Shown: positions 55,463 through 64,000 of the stretch, piece after piece | Layout of the letters: each line of letters begins with the position of its first letter | How positions within the stretch are numbered: position 1 is the stretch's first letter | From: Actinomycetota bacterium | GTDB taxonomy: Bacteria; Actinomycetota; Actinomycetes; Streptosporangiales; Streptosporangiaceae | Direction of reading: 5' to 3' | Assembly: GCA_027314515.1 (NCBI GenBank) | Contig: DAHVAR010000036.1 | Span: 1-64,000 of the forward strand | DNA: 64,000 nucleotides | Translations under genes and position numbers: made by a program | Notes under the pieces: model-generated | Told to the model about the DNA's origin: nothing | What the model saw: the letters and a program-made list of their open reading frames with translations, nothing else | Databases searched by the model: none

Positions 55463-55830
55463 CTGCGAGCGTGGGTGAAGGACGCCGGAACCGTCCGGGC
55501 ATGGAGCGGCTGGGGGTTGTGGGTGCACTGCGAGCGTGGGTGAAGGACGCCGGAAACGTCCGGGCATGGAGCGGCTGGGGGTTGTGGGTGCGCTGCGAGC
55601 CTGGGTGAAGGACGCCGGAACCGTCCGGGCATGGAGCGGCTGGGGGTTGTGGGTGCACTGCGAGCGTCGGTGAAGGACGCCGGAACCGTCCGGGCATGGA
55701 GCGGCTGGGGGTTGTGGGTGCACTGCGAGCCTGGGTGAAGGACGCCGGAAACGTCCGGGCATGGAGCGGCTCGGGGTTGTGGGTGCACTGCGAGCCTGGG
55801 TGAAGGACGCCGGAAACGTCCGAACATAGA
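55463..55830 (+). repeat. 65-bp tandem repeat array
   Basis: Five complete copies begin with CTGCGAGC at 55463, 55528, 55593, 55658 and 55723, and a partial sixth starts at 55788. The period is exactly 65 bp. Copies differ at a few positions only (GTGGG, CTGGG or GTCGG; GGAACCGTC or GGAAACGTC). Each unit holds a small CCGGA/TCCGG hairpin. There are no unique spacers, so it is not CRISPR. Since 65 is not a multiple of 3 it cannot encode one repeated peptide. The region 55284-56109 has no gene I can support. Confidence 0.95.
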
Positions 55831-55871
55831 GCGACGCCGGGTGGCTACGGGGGCAAACCACCCGGCGTCGC
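55831..55871. terminator. Strong hairpin ending the repeat array
   Basis: GCGACGCCGGGTGG (55831-55844) and CCACCCGGCGTCGC (55858-55871) form a perfect 14-bp stem with a 13-nt loop. It starts right where the repeats stop. It would end transcription from the DrrAB side and possibly the opposite way; no U-run is needed in actinomycetes. Confidence 0.8.
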
Positions 55872-56109
55872 GTTCATCGGCGCTCCGACGGGGGCCCGGA
55901 ACGCCGGCAGTTGGTGCCCCAGCGGGGGACCAGAGCACCGCTACGAATGTTACACCGAAGATGCCCCTAGTGCGTCAAGACCGGATTAGAGGTAATCTCG
56001 CCATCCCGGCCGACTCGTACTATGGTCCTACTTTGGCACCATCGTGACTAGCTGGTCAGACGAAATGCCGGGACGCTCCCGGATGCATCCTGTTCTGCCC
56101 AGTTCGCGG

Positions 56110-56457
56110 CTAGTTACTGGGCGGCACCTGCTGGCTGTCCGGCCGAGTCGGCGGCCGGTAGATCGCCGGGCTGTTCGGCTCGTACTGCCGGAAGGTCCTG
56201 TTTACCGTCGGCTCCCGTCCGCCGTTGGCGAGCACCACGGCGAAATAAGGGATGACCAGCGCGCCGACGGCGGGAATGGCGGTCAGCCAGCCTAGGTGAT
56301 TGACGAACATCAGGATGGCGGCGATGAAGCAGGCCGTACGGATGCCCATCATGATCAGGTAGCGGCGCTCGCGGTGAGCGATGTCCGCAGACAGACCGGG
56401 ACGAGCCTGGGTGACCAGGTGCGCCTCGTCGCGACGGGGTCCTAGGGTTGACTTCAC
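56110..56457 (-). CDS. DUF3099 membrane protein
   Basis: A 115-residue protein with two transmembrane segments (about 38-53 and 58-77) after a motif HRERRYLIMMGIRTACFIAA typical of the actinobacterial DUF3099 family. The C-terminal tail is Pro/Arg/Asn-rich and cytoplasmic. Function unknown. Bases 56458-56751 beyond its start hold no gene I can support. Confidence 0.8.
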   Translation of the reverse strand: MKSTLGPRRDEAHLVTQARPGLSADIAHRERRYLIMMGIRTACFIAAILMFVNHLGWLTAIPAVGALVIPYFAVVLANGGREPTVNRTFRQYEPNSPAIYRPPTRPDSQQVPPSN

Positions 56458-56751
56458 ACCTCCACGTTATTCCGGAGCCGGGTACTCCGCCAGGCTGGGT
56501 GCTTCAGGACGGCTGCGTTACCGCGAAAGTCCACCGGGCGCACGGGCCGCTGGCGGCTCATCGTGGCCGCGGTCCAGCTGATTTTCGCGCCGTGGGGTGC
56601 CTGCTGACCGACGCGGTCGGGAATCCTGCACCACTGGTGGCGATCTGGGTAGTACTACTGGCTGTCTAAGGGCTGGCCGCCTTCCGGCTGCGGCGGCGCT
56701 AGCCCAGCGTGCGGAAGTCCGGCCGCAGCCGCGCACCTGGAGGACAGCAGC

Positions 56752-56964
56752 ATGACCGAGCGCACCTACCGTGTCACCGAGATCGTCGGAACCTCGCCGG
56801 ACGGCATCGAGCCGGCGATCAAAGGGGCCCTCCACCGGGCTGCCCAGACGCTACGCCACCTCGACTGGTTCGAGGTAACGCAGGTCCGCGGGCAGATCGT
56901 GGACGGCGAGGTAGCGCACTATCAGGTCGGCCTGAAGGTCGGCTTCCGCCTCGAAGACGCCTAG
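56752..56964 (+). CDS. Dodecin
   Basis: A 70-residue flavin-binding storage protein that forms dodecamers. The family pattern is plain: TYRVTEIVGTSPDGIEPAIK, then LDWFEVTQVRGQIVDGEVAH and YQVGLKVGFRLED. Trp48-type flavin stacking is provided by the Trp in LDWFEV. ATG 56752 follows GGAGGACAGCAGC. Single gene with its own terminator at 57030-57077. Confidence 0.92.
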   Translation: MTERTYRVTEIVGTSPDGIEPAIKGALHRAAQTLRHLDWFEVTQVRGQIVDGEVAHYQVGLKVGFRLEDA

Positions 56965-57029
56965 CCAGTTTGCGCCGATCTGAGCGATTTATCGCGTCAG
57001 CTCCTTGATCCATAGGCCGATGATCTTGA

Positions 57030-57077
57030 ATGGATGTGAATGTACTGCGGCTATAGCAGCAGCGGATTCACATCCAT
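57030..57077. terminator. Bidirectional terminator hairpin
   Basis: ATGGATGTGAAT (57030-57041) pairs perfectly with ATTCACATCCAT (57066-57077), and CTGC/GCAG extends the stem inside. It lies between the convergent dodecin and TldE genes and should serve both. Confidence 0.8.
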
Positions 57078-57133
57078 GCTGGCCGACTCGTCGGATCGCC
57101 CGGTTCGGGCTGGCTCCGCGGTCTGTGGAACGC

Positions 57134-58597
57134 TCAGCTGGCCTGGCTCACCGACGACATGTTGAAGCCCTCCACCCGGACCGGCGGCATGGCCGCTCGG
57201 GTGAAGTAATCACTCCACTCGCGGGGCAGAGTCGGCACGGTGGCGCCGGCCTCGGTAATCCGGCTGAGCATGCCGACCGGGCTCTCGTTGAACCGGAAGT
57301 TGTTCACTGCTCCGGTCACCTCGCCGTTCTCGACCAGGTAAACACCGTCCCTGGTCAGTCCGGTGAGCAGCAGCGTCTGGGGATCAACCTCGCGGATGTA
57401 CCAGAGGCAGGTCAGCAGCAGGCCGCGACTGGTCCGGCTGACCAGGTCGGCCATCGAGCCGGTCGTGCCGGGAGCGGTCATGATCAGGTTGTCGATCGCC
57501 GGGGTCACCGGGAGCCCGGACAGGTGCGCGGTGTGCCGGGTCTGGGTCAGCGCGGCCAGCCGGCCGTCGGCGATCCAGTCGGTGCCTGCTCGCGGCAGCC
57601 CATTGTCGAACACCGACGTTTCCCGGCTGGACGCATGCGCGATCACGAACGGCGCGCACTGCAAGCCCGCCGCCGCCGGGTCACTGCGCAGCGCGAGCGG
57701 CAGACTTGCCATCCGCTCACCGACCCTGGTGCCGCCGCCTGGCTTGCTGAACACCGTCCGCCCGTCCAGCGCGTCCTTAGCACCCGCCGACCAGTACATA
57801 TAGATCATCAGGTCAGCAAGCGCGGTGGGCGGCAGCAGCGTCTCGTACCGGCCGGCCGGCAGTTCGACCGACCGTTCTGCCCAGTGGATGCGCTCGGCCA
57901 GGCCCGCCTCGAGCGCGGCGACGTCGACGTCGGCGAAGTCGGCGGTGCCGAGTCCGGCCCAGGCGGAAGAGGCCAGATCGGCCGACTTCGCGTTGAGTTC
58001 GAGCCGCCCGGTCGGCTGATCGTGGCGCAGCCGCAGGCCGCCGGAGGTCCCGAGATAGGTCGAGGTCAGCTGGTGCTCGGCAAAGCCGTACAGCTTCCGG
58101 CCGCCGGCGGCGGCCACCTCGAAAGCGCCACCGAGGTCGCGGGCGAAGGCGGCGAACACCCCGATTTCGGTGGCTGCGGGCGGGGAGTCCCAGGCGGCCG
58201 CCCGCGGGCCCGCCGCATCGGGCCTGACCAGCGGCTGAGCGTCCTCGGCGGGCGAGGCATCCGCGGCCGCGTGCTCAGCTTCGGCGACGAGATCGGCGAT
58301 CTGGTCCTCCCGCAGGCCCGCCCTGGACACCACGCCCACCCTGGCCCCGTCGCCGCTGCGGCTGATGGCGATAACGGTGAGCTGCCGGGAGCGGGATACC
58401 CCGTTAGTGGTCAGCGAGTTACCTGCCCAGCGCAGGTTGGCCGAGGAGCTCTCATCCGCGATGACGATGCACTCCTCGCACGTCGCCGCCGCCAGGGCTC
58501 GCTCGACCGCGGTCTGCGGCGCCAGCGCCGAAGCGGGCTGGCCTGGCTGGACCTGGCCTGGCTGGACCTGAGCTCGCTGGACCTGGCCGCTACTCAT
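57134..58597 (-). CDS. tldE: TldE/PmbA-type metalloprotease partner
   Basis: A 487-residue protein of the TldE/PmbA family, which with TldD forms a heterodimeric protease that trims small peptides such as microcins and antitoxins. Seen: the N-terminal VERALAAATCEECIVIADES, central RYETLLPPTALADLM, FSKPGGGTRVGERMASLPL and GTTGSMADLVSRTSRGLLLT. TldE lacks the catalytic HExxxH, as here. The first 20 residues repeat VQPGQ, encoded by short repeats near 58545-58580. ATG 58597 overlaps the tldD stop by 4 bp. Confidence 0.9.
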   Translation of the reverse strand: MSSGQVQRAQVQPGQVQPGQPASALAPQTAVERALAAATCEECIVIADESSSANLRWAGNSLTTNGVSRSRQLTVIAISRSGDGARVGVVSRAGLREDQIADLVAEAEHAAADASPAEDAQPLVRPDAAGPRAAAWDSPPAATEIGVFAAFARDLGGAFEVAAAGGRKLYGFAEHQLTSTYLGTSGGLRLRHDQPTGRLELNAKSADLASSAWAGLGTADFADVDVAALEAGLAERIHWAERSVELPAGRYETLLPPTALADLMIYMYWSAGAKDALDGRTVFSKPGGGTRVGERMASLPLALRSDPAAAGLQCAPFVIAHASSRETSVFDNGLPRAGTDWIADGRLAALTQTRHTAHLSGLPVTPAIDNLIMTAPGTTGSMADLVSRTSRGLLLTCLWYIREVDPQTLLLTGLTRDGVYLVENGEVTGAVNNFRFNESPVGMLSRITEAGATVPTLPREWSDYFTRAAMPPVRVEGFNMSSVSQAS

Positions 58598-60111
58598 GCG
58601 CCGGCCTCCTCGACCGTGTTGAGAATCCGGATGCCGCGCATGACTACCGCCGGGCAGCCGTGGCTGACCGGCGCGACCTGGCCGGGCTGGCCCTTGCCGC
58701 AGTTGAATGCGCCGCCGAGCACATAGGTCTGCGGCCCGCCGACGGCGTCCATCGCGTTCCAGAAGTCCGTGGTCGTCGCCTGGTAGGCCACATCCCGGAG
58801 CTGGCCAGCCAGCTGGCCGTTCTTGATCCGGAAGAACCGCTGGCCGGTGAACTGGAAGTTGTACCGCTGCATGTCGATCGACCAGCTCTTGTCGCCGACT
58901 ATGTAGATGCCGTCCGTGACGCCTGCGATGAGCTCGCTGGTGGACGGCCCGTCCGGAGCTGGCTGCAGGGATATGTTGGCCATCCGCTGGATCGGCATGT
59001 GGCCGGGGGAGTCGGCGAACGCGCAGCCGTTGGACCGGCCGAGCCCGGTCAGCCTGGCGATCCGGCGGTCGAGCTGATAGCCGGTCAGCACGCCGCCGGA
59101 GATCAGGTCCCACGACTGCCCGGCCACGCCCTCGTCGTCGTAGCCGATGGTGGCGAGGCCATGCTCTGCCGTGCGGTCCCCGGTGACGTGCATGATCGGC
59201 GAGCCGTACTGCAGGACGCCGAGCTTGTCGAAGGTGGCGAACGAGGTGCCGGCGTATGCCGCCTCGTATCCCAGGGCACGGTCGAGCTCGGTCGCGTGCC
59301 CGACCGACTCGTGAATGGTCAGGAACAAGTTAGATGGGTCGATGACCAGGTCATAACGGCCGGCCTGGACGGACGGCGCAGCCAGCTTCGCGGCCAGCAG
59401 TTCGGGTATCTCGGCCAATTCGGCGTCGAAGTCCCAGCCGGTGCCGGTCAGGTACTCATAACCCCGCCCGGCCGGCGGCGCGAGCGTCCGCATGGTGTCG
59501 AAGCGGCCGCCGGCGCCGACGGCCACCGCGGTCAGCTGCGGGTGCACCCTGACGCGCTGCTGCAGCGCGGTAGTGGCGCCGTCGGCGTAGAACTTGCACT
59601 CCTTGACCTGCAGCAGCGAGGCGTCGACGTGGCTGACCCCGGCCGCCCCGAGCAGCCGCGCAGTCCAGTCGGCCAGCAGCGCGATCTTGTCGCTGACGCT
59701 GACCCCGAACGGGTCGACCTGGTAGGCCGACAGCCACCTCACCTCGCCGTGGGCCGGCTCGTCGGCCAGCTCGATTGGCTCGGTGTTGATTGCCGCGGCT
59801 ACCGTGGCCACATCGACAGCCTCGGCGGCCGCGCGGGCGGCCGCCTCGGTCGTCAGGTCGACCGCTGAGGCGAAGCCCCACGTGCCGTCGACGATGACGC
59901 GGACCGCCAGGCCCAGGTCGTCGGAGTCGAACTGCGTTTCCAGGTTGCCGTCGGACAAGCCGATCTGCTGGCCCCTGATCCGCTCGGCCCGGAAGTCGGC
60001 ATGCGACGCGCCCAGTTTCCTGGCCGTTGCCAGCGCGGCATCGGCCAGCTCGGCCAGCGGGTACGCGGTGAACTCCGGGTCTATCTGACCGGCTGCCTGG
60101 CTATGTTCCAC
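58594..60111 (-). CDS. tldD: TldD-type metalloprotease
   Basis: A 505-residue zinc protease subunit. The HExxxH motif is HESVGH (His267, Glu268, His272). Further family segments are GNLETQFDSDDLGLAVRVIV, GLATIGYDDEGVAGQ, DRRIARLTGLGRSNGCAFAD and the late FNCGKGQPGQVAPVSHGCPA with the third metal-ligand Cys. It is the first gene of a two-gene operon with tldE. Substrates in actinomycetes are unknown; in other bacteria the pair matures ribosomal peptides, but no precursor gene is seen nearby. Confidence 0.93.
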   Translation of the reverse strand: MEHSQAAGQIDPEFTAYPLAELADAALATARKLGASHADFRAERIRGQQIGLSDGNLETQFDSDDLGLAVRVIVDGTWGFASAVDLTTEAAARAAAEAVDVATVAAAINTEPIELADEPAHGEVRWLSAYQVDPFGVSVSDKIALLADWTARLLGAAGVSHVDASLLQVKECKFYADGATTALQQRVRVHPQLTAVAVGAGGRFDTMRTLAPPAGRGYEYLTGTGWDFDAELAEIPELLAAKLAAPSVQAGRYDLVIDPSNLFLTIHESVGHATELDRALGYEAAYAGTSFATFDKLGVLQYGSPIMHVTGDRTAEHGLATIGYDDEGVAGQSWDLISGGVLTGYQLDRRIARLTGLGRSNGCAFADSPGHMPIQRMANISLQPAPDGPSTSELIAGVTDGIYIVGDKSWSIDMQRYNFQFTGQRFFRIKNGQLAGQLRDVAYQATTTDFWNAMDAVGGPQTYVLGGAFNCGKGQPGQVAPVSHGCPAVVMRGIRILNTVEEAGA

Positions 60112-60202
60112 GACTGGTCAACCTATCCCGGGCTGCGGCGCCGGCGCCTGACCGGTACGCTCGCTCGCGACCGTGTCCGCGCGGCCCGCCCGGTTCGCCT
60201 GA

Positions 60203-60967
<765 letters not shown>

Positions 60968-61000
60968 CCGCCCGTTCCCGGTACAGCGGAGGTAACAACC

Positions 61001-61765
61001 ATGGGCATCCTGGACGGAAAGCGGATCCTGGTGACCGGGGTCCTGACTGACGCGTCGATCGCGTTCCACGTGGCGCGCATCGCCCAGGCCGAGGGCGCGC
61101 GGATCGTGCTGACCGGCTTCGGGCGGCTCAGCCTGGTGGAACGGATCGCCAGACGGCTGCCGGAGCCGCCGCCGGTGCTCGAGCTCGACGTGACGAACTC
61201 CGACCAGCTGGCGTCGCTCGCCGAGCGGGTAGCCGGGCACCTGGACGGACTCGACGGCGTGGTGCACGGCATCGGGAACGCGCCGGCCAGCGCGCTCGGC
61301 GGCAATTTCCTGCACACGCCATGGCCGGACGTGGCTGCCGCGGTCCAGGTCTCCGCTTATTCGCTGAAGGCGCTGGCGATGGCCGCGCTGCCGTTGCTGC
61401 AACCGGGCAGCGCGATCGTCGGGATGGACTTCGACGCGAGCGTCGCCTGGCCGGCCTACGACTGGATGGGCGTGGCCAAGGCCGCGCTGGAGTCGACTGC
61501 CCGTTACCTGGCGCGTGACCTCGGACCGCGGGGCATCCGGGTCAACCTGATGTCGGCCGGGCCGATCAAGACGATGGCGGCTCGCAGCATTCCGGGCTTC
61601 GAGGTGTTCGAGGGCGTGTGGTCGCAGCGCGCTCCGCTCGGCTGGGATCTCGCCAATGCCGAGCCGGCCGCGCGTGGTTGCGTCGCGCTGCTGTCGGACT
61701 GGTTCCCGGCGACGACCGGGGAGATCGTCCACGTCGACGGCGGCGCGCACGCGATGGGCGTGTGA
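61001..61765 (+). CDS. fabI: Enoyl-ACP reductase (FabI/InhA type)
   Basis: A 254-residue NADH-dependent reductase completing each fatty acid elongation cycle. The InhA-like start is GILDGKRILVTGVLTDASIA, with the non-classical nucleotide loop of this group. The active site is Tyr in YDWMGVAKAALESTARYLAR with Lys six residues later. LMSAGPIKTMAARSIPGF forms the substrate loop. GGAGG precedes ATG 61001. It forms an operon with fabG and is the family targeted by isoniazid and triclosan in other bacteria. Confidence 0.93.
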   Translation: MGILDGKRILVTGVLTDASIAFHVARIAQAEGARIVLTGFGRLSLVERIARRLPEPPPVLELDVTNSDQLASLAERVAGHLDGLDGVVHGIGNAPASALGGNFLHTPWPDVAAAVQVSAYSLKALAMAALPLLQPGSAIVGMDFDASVAWPAYDWMGVAKAALESTARYLARDLGPRGIRVNLMSAGPIKTMAARSIPGFEVFEGVWSQRAPLGWDLANAEPAARGCVALLSDWFPATTGEIVHVDGGAHAMGV

Positions 61766-61886
61766 GCAAAGCCGTTACTGCCGGGAACGGGCCGGGCAGC
61801 GCTGGCAGCGGCCGGACCGCGCGCGGCCGGCAACCCAGGCGGCAGGCGAGCTTGTGGCCCGGTGCGGCGAGTCCGATAATCCAGGT

Positions 61887-62540
61887 GTGGCAGCCGACGA
61901 CATCGGCCCTGGCAGCGCGGCACGCGTCCGGGTGTCCGACGCTGACCGGGATCGGGCGCTCGCTGAGTTGCGTGACGGCTTCGCCGAGGGCCGGCTCACG
62001 CGGGAGACCTTCGCGCACCGGATCGACGCGGTGTTGCGCGCGCGACTGAGCGATGACCTGTATCGGCTGGTCGCGGACCTGCCCGGGCCGCAGCGGCGGG
62101 GCGGCGCGGCAGCAGACGGCGCGGCGGCAGCAGACGGCGCGGCAGCAGCAAACGGCGCGGCAGCAGGCTCTGCGGCACCGCGTCCCGGCGTGATGACCCG
62201 GCTGGACATCGCCGCCCGGCGGACTCGCCGCCGCGCCGCGCATGCCGTCGACCGCTGGCTGCGCGGGTGGCCGCCGGTACTGACCCTGCCCGCGGGCGCG
62301 CAGTCCCGCTTCACCATCGGCAGGGAGCCTGCCTGCGACATGACGCTGGCGGACGGCACAGTTTCCCGCTGGCATGCCAGCCTGCAACGCAGCGCTGGCG
62401 GCTGGCTGCTTGCCGACCTCGGTTCCACGAACGGGACCCGGCTGAACGGCTGGCGGGTGAATCACCCCACCCGGGTCCAGCCCGGTGACATGGTGTCGTT
62501 CGGCGGAATGACGTTCGTGCTCGGCGACCGGCGGGGCTAG
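61887..62540 (+). CDS. DUF1707 and FHA-domain protein
   Basis: A 217-residue protein with two parts. The N-terminal DUF1707 module reads RVSDADRDRALAELRDGFAE, then GRLTRETFAHRIDAVLRARL (about 13-52). An Ala/Gly-rich repeated linker follows (about 70-95). The C-terminal FHA domain is FTIGREPACDMTLADGTVSR, then WHASL and LADLGSTNGTRLNGWRV, with phosphothreonine-binding Arg, Ser and Asn in place. It should bind a Thr-phosphorylated partner of a Ser/Thr kinase. GTG 61887 is a reasonable but unproven start. Confidence 0.85.
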   Translation: MAADDIGPGSAARVRVSDADRDRALAELRDGFAEGRLTRETFAHRIDAVLRARLSDDLYRLVADLPGPQRRGGAAADGAAAADGAAAANGAAAGSAAPRPGVMTRLDIAARRTRRRAAHAVDRWLRGWPPVLTLPAGAQSRFTIGREPACDMTLADGTVSRWHASLQRSAGGWLLADLGSTNGTRLNGWRVNHPTRVQPGDMVSFGGMTFVLGDRRG

Positions 62541-62731
62541 CCGCGCTGCAGTCGCCGGGCGCCGCACAGCGGCGGACGCCGGCCTGGCTAGAGTCGGACT
62601 ATGGTGTGTCCTTCGAGCCGGCCCGGTCTTGGGCGGGAGAGTCTTTGGCGGGGCGGTGCGGTCCGCCGGGCCGGCCGGAGCGCCCGGCGCCTGGTGCGGG
62701 AGCCGAGTGCTGGTAGGGCGGAGGCACCACC

Positions 62732-63550
62732 GTGACGGTGGTGCTGATCGTTCGTCACGGGCTGACGGCGTCCACCGGCAAAGCGCTGACGGGCTGGCTG
62801 CCCGGGATCACGCTGGACGATCGCGGCCTGGCGCAAGCGGCCGCGATGGCGGGCAGGCTGGCCAGCCTCCCGCTGGCGGCGGTGGTCAGCAGCCCGCTGG
62901 AACGTTGCCTGCAGACCGCCGCGACGATCGCCAGCGGCCAGGCCGACTCGATGCAGGTGCTCACCGACGATCGGCTCGGCGAGTGCAAGTACGGCGACTG
63001 GACCGGCCAGCCGCTGCGCAAGCTTGCCAGGGACCCGCTCTGGCGGGTCGTCCAGGCTCACCCCAGTGCGGTGACCTTTCCCGGCCCGGACGGCGAGTCC
63101 ATGAGCGGCATGCAGCAGCGCGCCGTGACGGCGGTCAGGGACTGGAACGAGAAACTAGGCCCGGACGCGACCTACCTGATCTGCTCGCACGGCGACGTCA
63201 TCAAGGCGATCCTGGCCGATGCGCTCGGCATGCACCTGGACATGTCGCAGCGGATCCAGGTCGATCCTTGCTCGCTCAGCGTGATCAGGTACACCGCGCT
63301 GCGGCCGTTCGTGCTGCGCATGAACGACACTGGTGGCGACGCCGGGGCGCTGGCCGGGCTGGCCCGCCGGCCTGCGACCGGCCCTAAGGCCGATGCCGAC
63401 GCGCAGATCGGCGGCGGCGCGGGCACGGTCGGCGACGCATCAGGCGACGCGCCAGGCGACGCGCCAGGCGACGCGCCGGGGGACGGACCGGGCGACCCGT
63501 CCGGCGCACCGCAGGTCACTGGCGACACTCAGCCAACCCGCCGCCGGTAA
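62732..63550 (+). CDS. Histidine phosphatase (MSMEG_4193-type)
   Basis: A 272-residue phosphoglycerate-mutase-like enzyme. The catalytic LIVRHGLTAS holds the phospho-accepting His (about 8), SSPLERCLQTA the second Arg, GECKYGDWTG the conserved Glu, and CSHGDVIKAILADALG the second His. The extension after residue 215 is a Gly/Asp/Pro-rich tail with repeated APGD units (DNA repeats near 63430-63490). GTG 62732 follows GGAGG. In actinobacteria this gene sits before a DUF3090 gene, as here. The substrate is unknown. Confidence 0.9.
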   Translation: MTVVLIVRHGLTASTGKALTGWLPGITLDDRGLAQAAAMAGRLASLPLAAVVSSPLERCLQTAATIASGQADSMQVLTDDRLGECKYGDWTGQPLRKLARDPLWRVVQAHPSAVTFPGPDGESMSGMQQRAVTAVRDWNEKLGPDATYLICSHGDVIKAILADALGMHLDMSQRIQVDPCSLSVIRYTALRPFVLRMNDTGGDAGALAGLARRPATGPKADADAQIGGGAGTVGDASGDAPGDAPGDAPGDGPGDPSGAPQVTGDTQPTRRR

Positions 63551-63645
63551 CCTGGCAGTTGACCTGGCGAGCGGCAGTCAGCTTGCGGCCAGGCAGCGCG
63601 CGGGCGGCTTCGGGCGCGGGAGGATAGGCGCGGGAGGATAGGGTC

Positions 63646-64000
63646 ATGCCGGTCTACTCGTACGACCCGCCGGAGCGATTCGTCGCGGGCACCGTCGGCC
63701 AGCCTGGGGAACGGACGTTCTACCTGCAGGCGACGCTTGGCACCAGGGTCACAAGCGTCGCGCTGGAGAAGGGTCAGGTCAGCCAGCTCGCTGAGCGCCT
63801 CGATGAGCTGCTCGATGAGGTCACGCGGCGCACCGGCGCGGCGTCCGGAGCGGGCCGTGCGGTCGGCGAGACCGATGACGGCCCGCTTGACCTGCCGCTC
63901 ACCGAGGACTTCCGGGTCGGGGCGATCGCACTGGCCTGGGATCACGACGGCGAGCGCGTGATCATCGAGGCCCAGGAGGAAAGCGACGAGCCGCTTGAGC
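63646..64000 (+). CDS. DUF3090 protein, cut by window end
   Basis: The first 118 codons of a DUF3090-family protein: MPVYSYDPPERFVAGTVGQP, then RTFYLQATLGTRVTSVALEK, GQVSQLAERLDELLDEV, and AIALAWDHDGERVIIEAQEE at the edge. ATG 63646 follows GGAGG. The family is actinobacterial, about 190 residues long, and usually found beside the MSMEG_4193-type phosphatase; its function is not known. No stop is reached in the window. Confidence 0.88.
   Translation, partial: MPVYSYDPPERFVAGTVGQPGERTFYLQATLGTRVTSVALEKGQVSQLAERLDELLDEVTRRTGAASGAGRAVGETDDGPLDLPLTEDFRVGAIALAWDHDGERVIIEAQEESDEPLE

Noticed and set aside
55463-55830. CRISPR array
   Set aside because: The 65-bp units are contiguous with no unique spacers, and no cas genes are present.
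55841-56047. Small plus-strand ORF after the repeat array
   Set aside because: It starts inside the terminator hairpin, has no ribosome site and no recognisable content.

Overview
The window is high-GC DNA with dense genes, many GTG starts and GGAGG-type ribosome binding sites. Several genes belong to families found mainly or only in actinomycetes: a VLRF1-type peptidyl-tRNA hydrolase, DUF3099, DUF3090, DUF6457, a fabG-inhA pair and a small conserved HTH protein. It is chromosomal DNA of an actinomycete; I cannot name the genus.

Region 1, 0-12 kb, is an accessory island rich in decayed mobile DNA. It holds a frameshifted NRPS adenylation domain, fragments of IS21- and IS30-type transposases, and an internally deleted IS1634-type element that still has both terminal inverted repeats. 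Between the fragments are intact genes with a metal or metalloid flavour: a lipoprotein and a CcdA-like membrane protein, two related ArsR-type regulators, a P1B-type metal ATPase with an unusual CSC motif, and a B12-binding-type radical SAM protein ending in RCCVRC, followed by a GNAT/FemAB-like acyltransferase. The RCCVRC end resembles the RCCLKC tail reported for ArsL, the arsinothricin enzyme, so this pair may be an undescribed organoarsenical pathway.

Region 2, 12-31 kb, is mostly chromosomal. It has an ECF transporter operon with a HAD phosphatase, an orphan DUF3987 protein, a luciferase-like oxidoreductase, leuA with a Leu-codon leader peptide and attenuator, SseB, the VLRF1 hydrolase, an ABC-F protein with a possible attenuator leader, a small HTH protein, an enoyl-CoA hydratase, an ABC exporter, a sulfotransferase and a GH15 hydrolase.

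Region 3, 31-52 kb, is the functional core: nearly everything specific to a selenocysteine- and molybdenum-dependent formate dehydrogenase. fdhD diverges from fdhABC. fdhA reads through an in-frame UGA (codon 194) followed by a SECIS hairpin with a GGUCU loop 18 nt downstream. selD, tRNA-Sec (anticodon UCA), selA and selB make and insert selenocysteine. moaA, mobA and a DUF6457 gene serve the bis-MGD cofactor. Unrelated genes are interspersed: an AMP-forming acyl-CoA ligase, a methyltransferase, a GNAT, an HxlR regulator, a membrane protein and an FAD oxidoreductase.

Region 4, 52-64 kb, contains a PadR regulator with a palindromic operator and a DrrAB-like ABC pair, a 65-bp tandem repeat array ended by a 14-bp-stem hairpin, DUF3099, dodecin, a tldE-tldD pair, fabG-fabI, an FHA protein, a histidine phosphatase and the start of a DUF3090 gene cut by the window edge.
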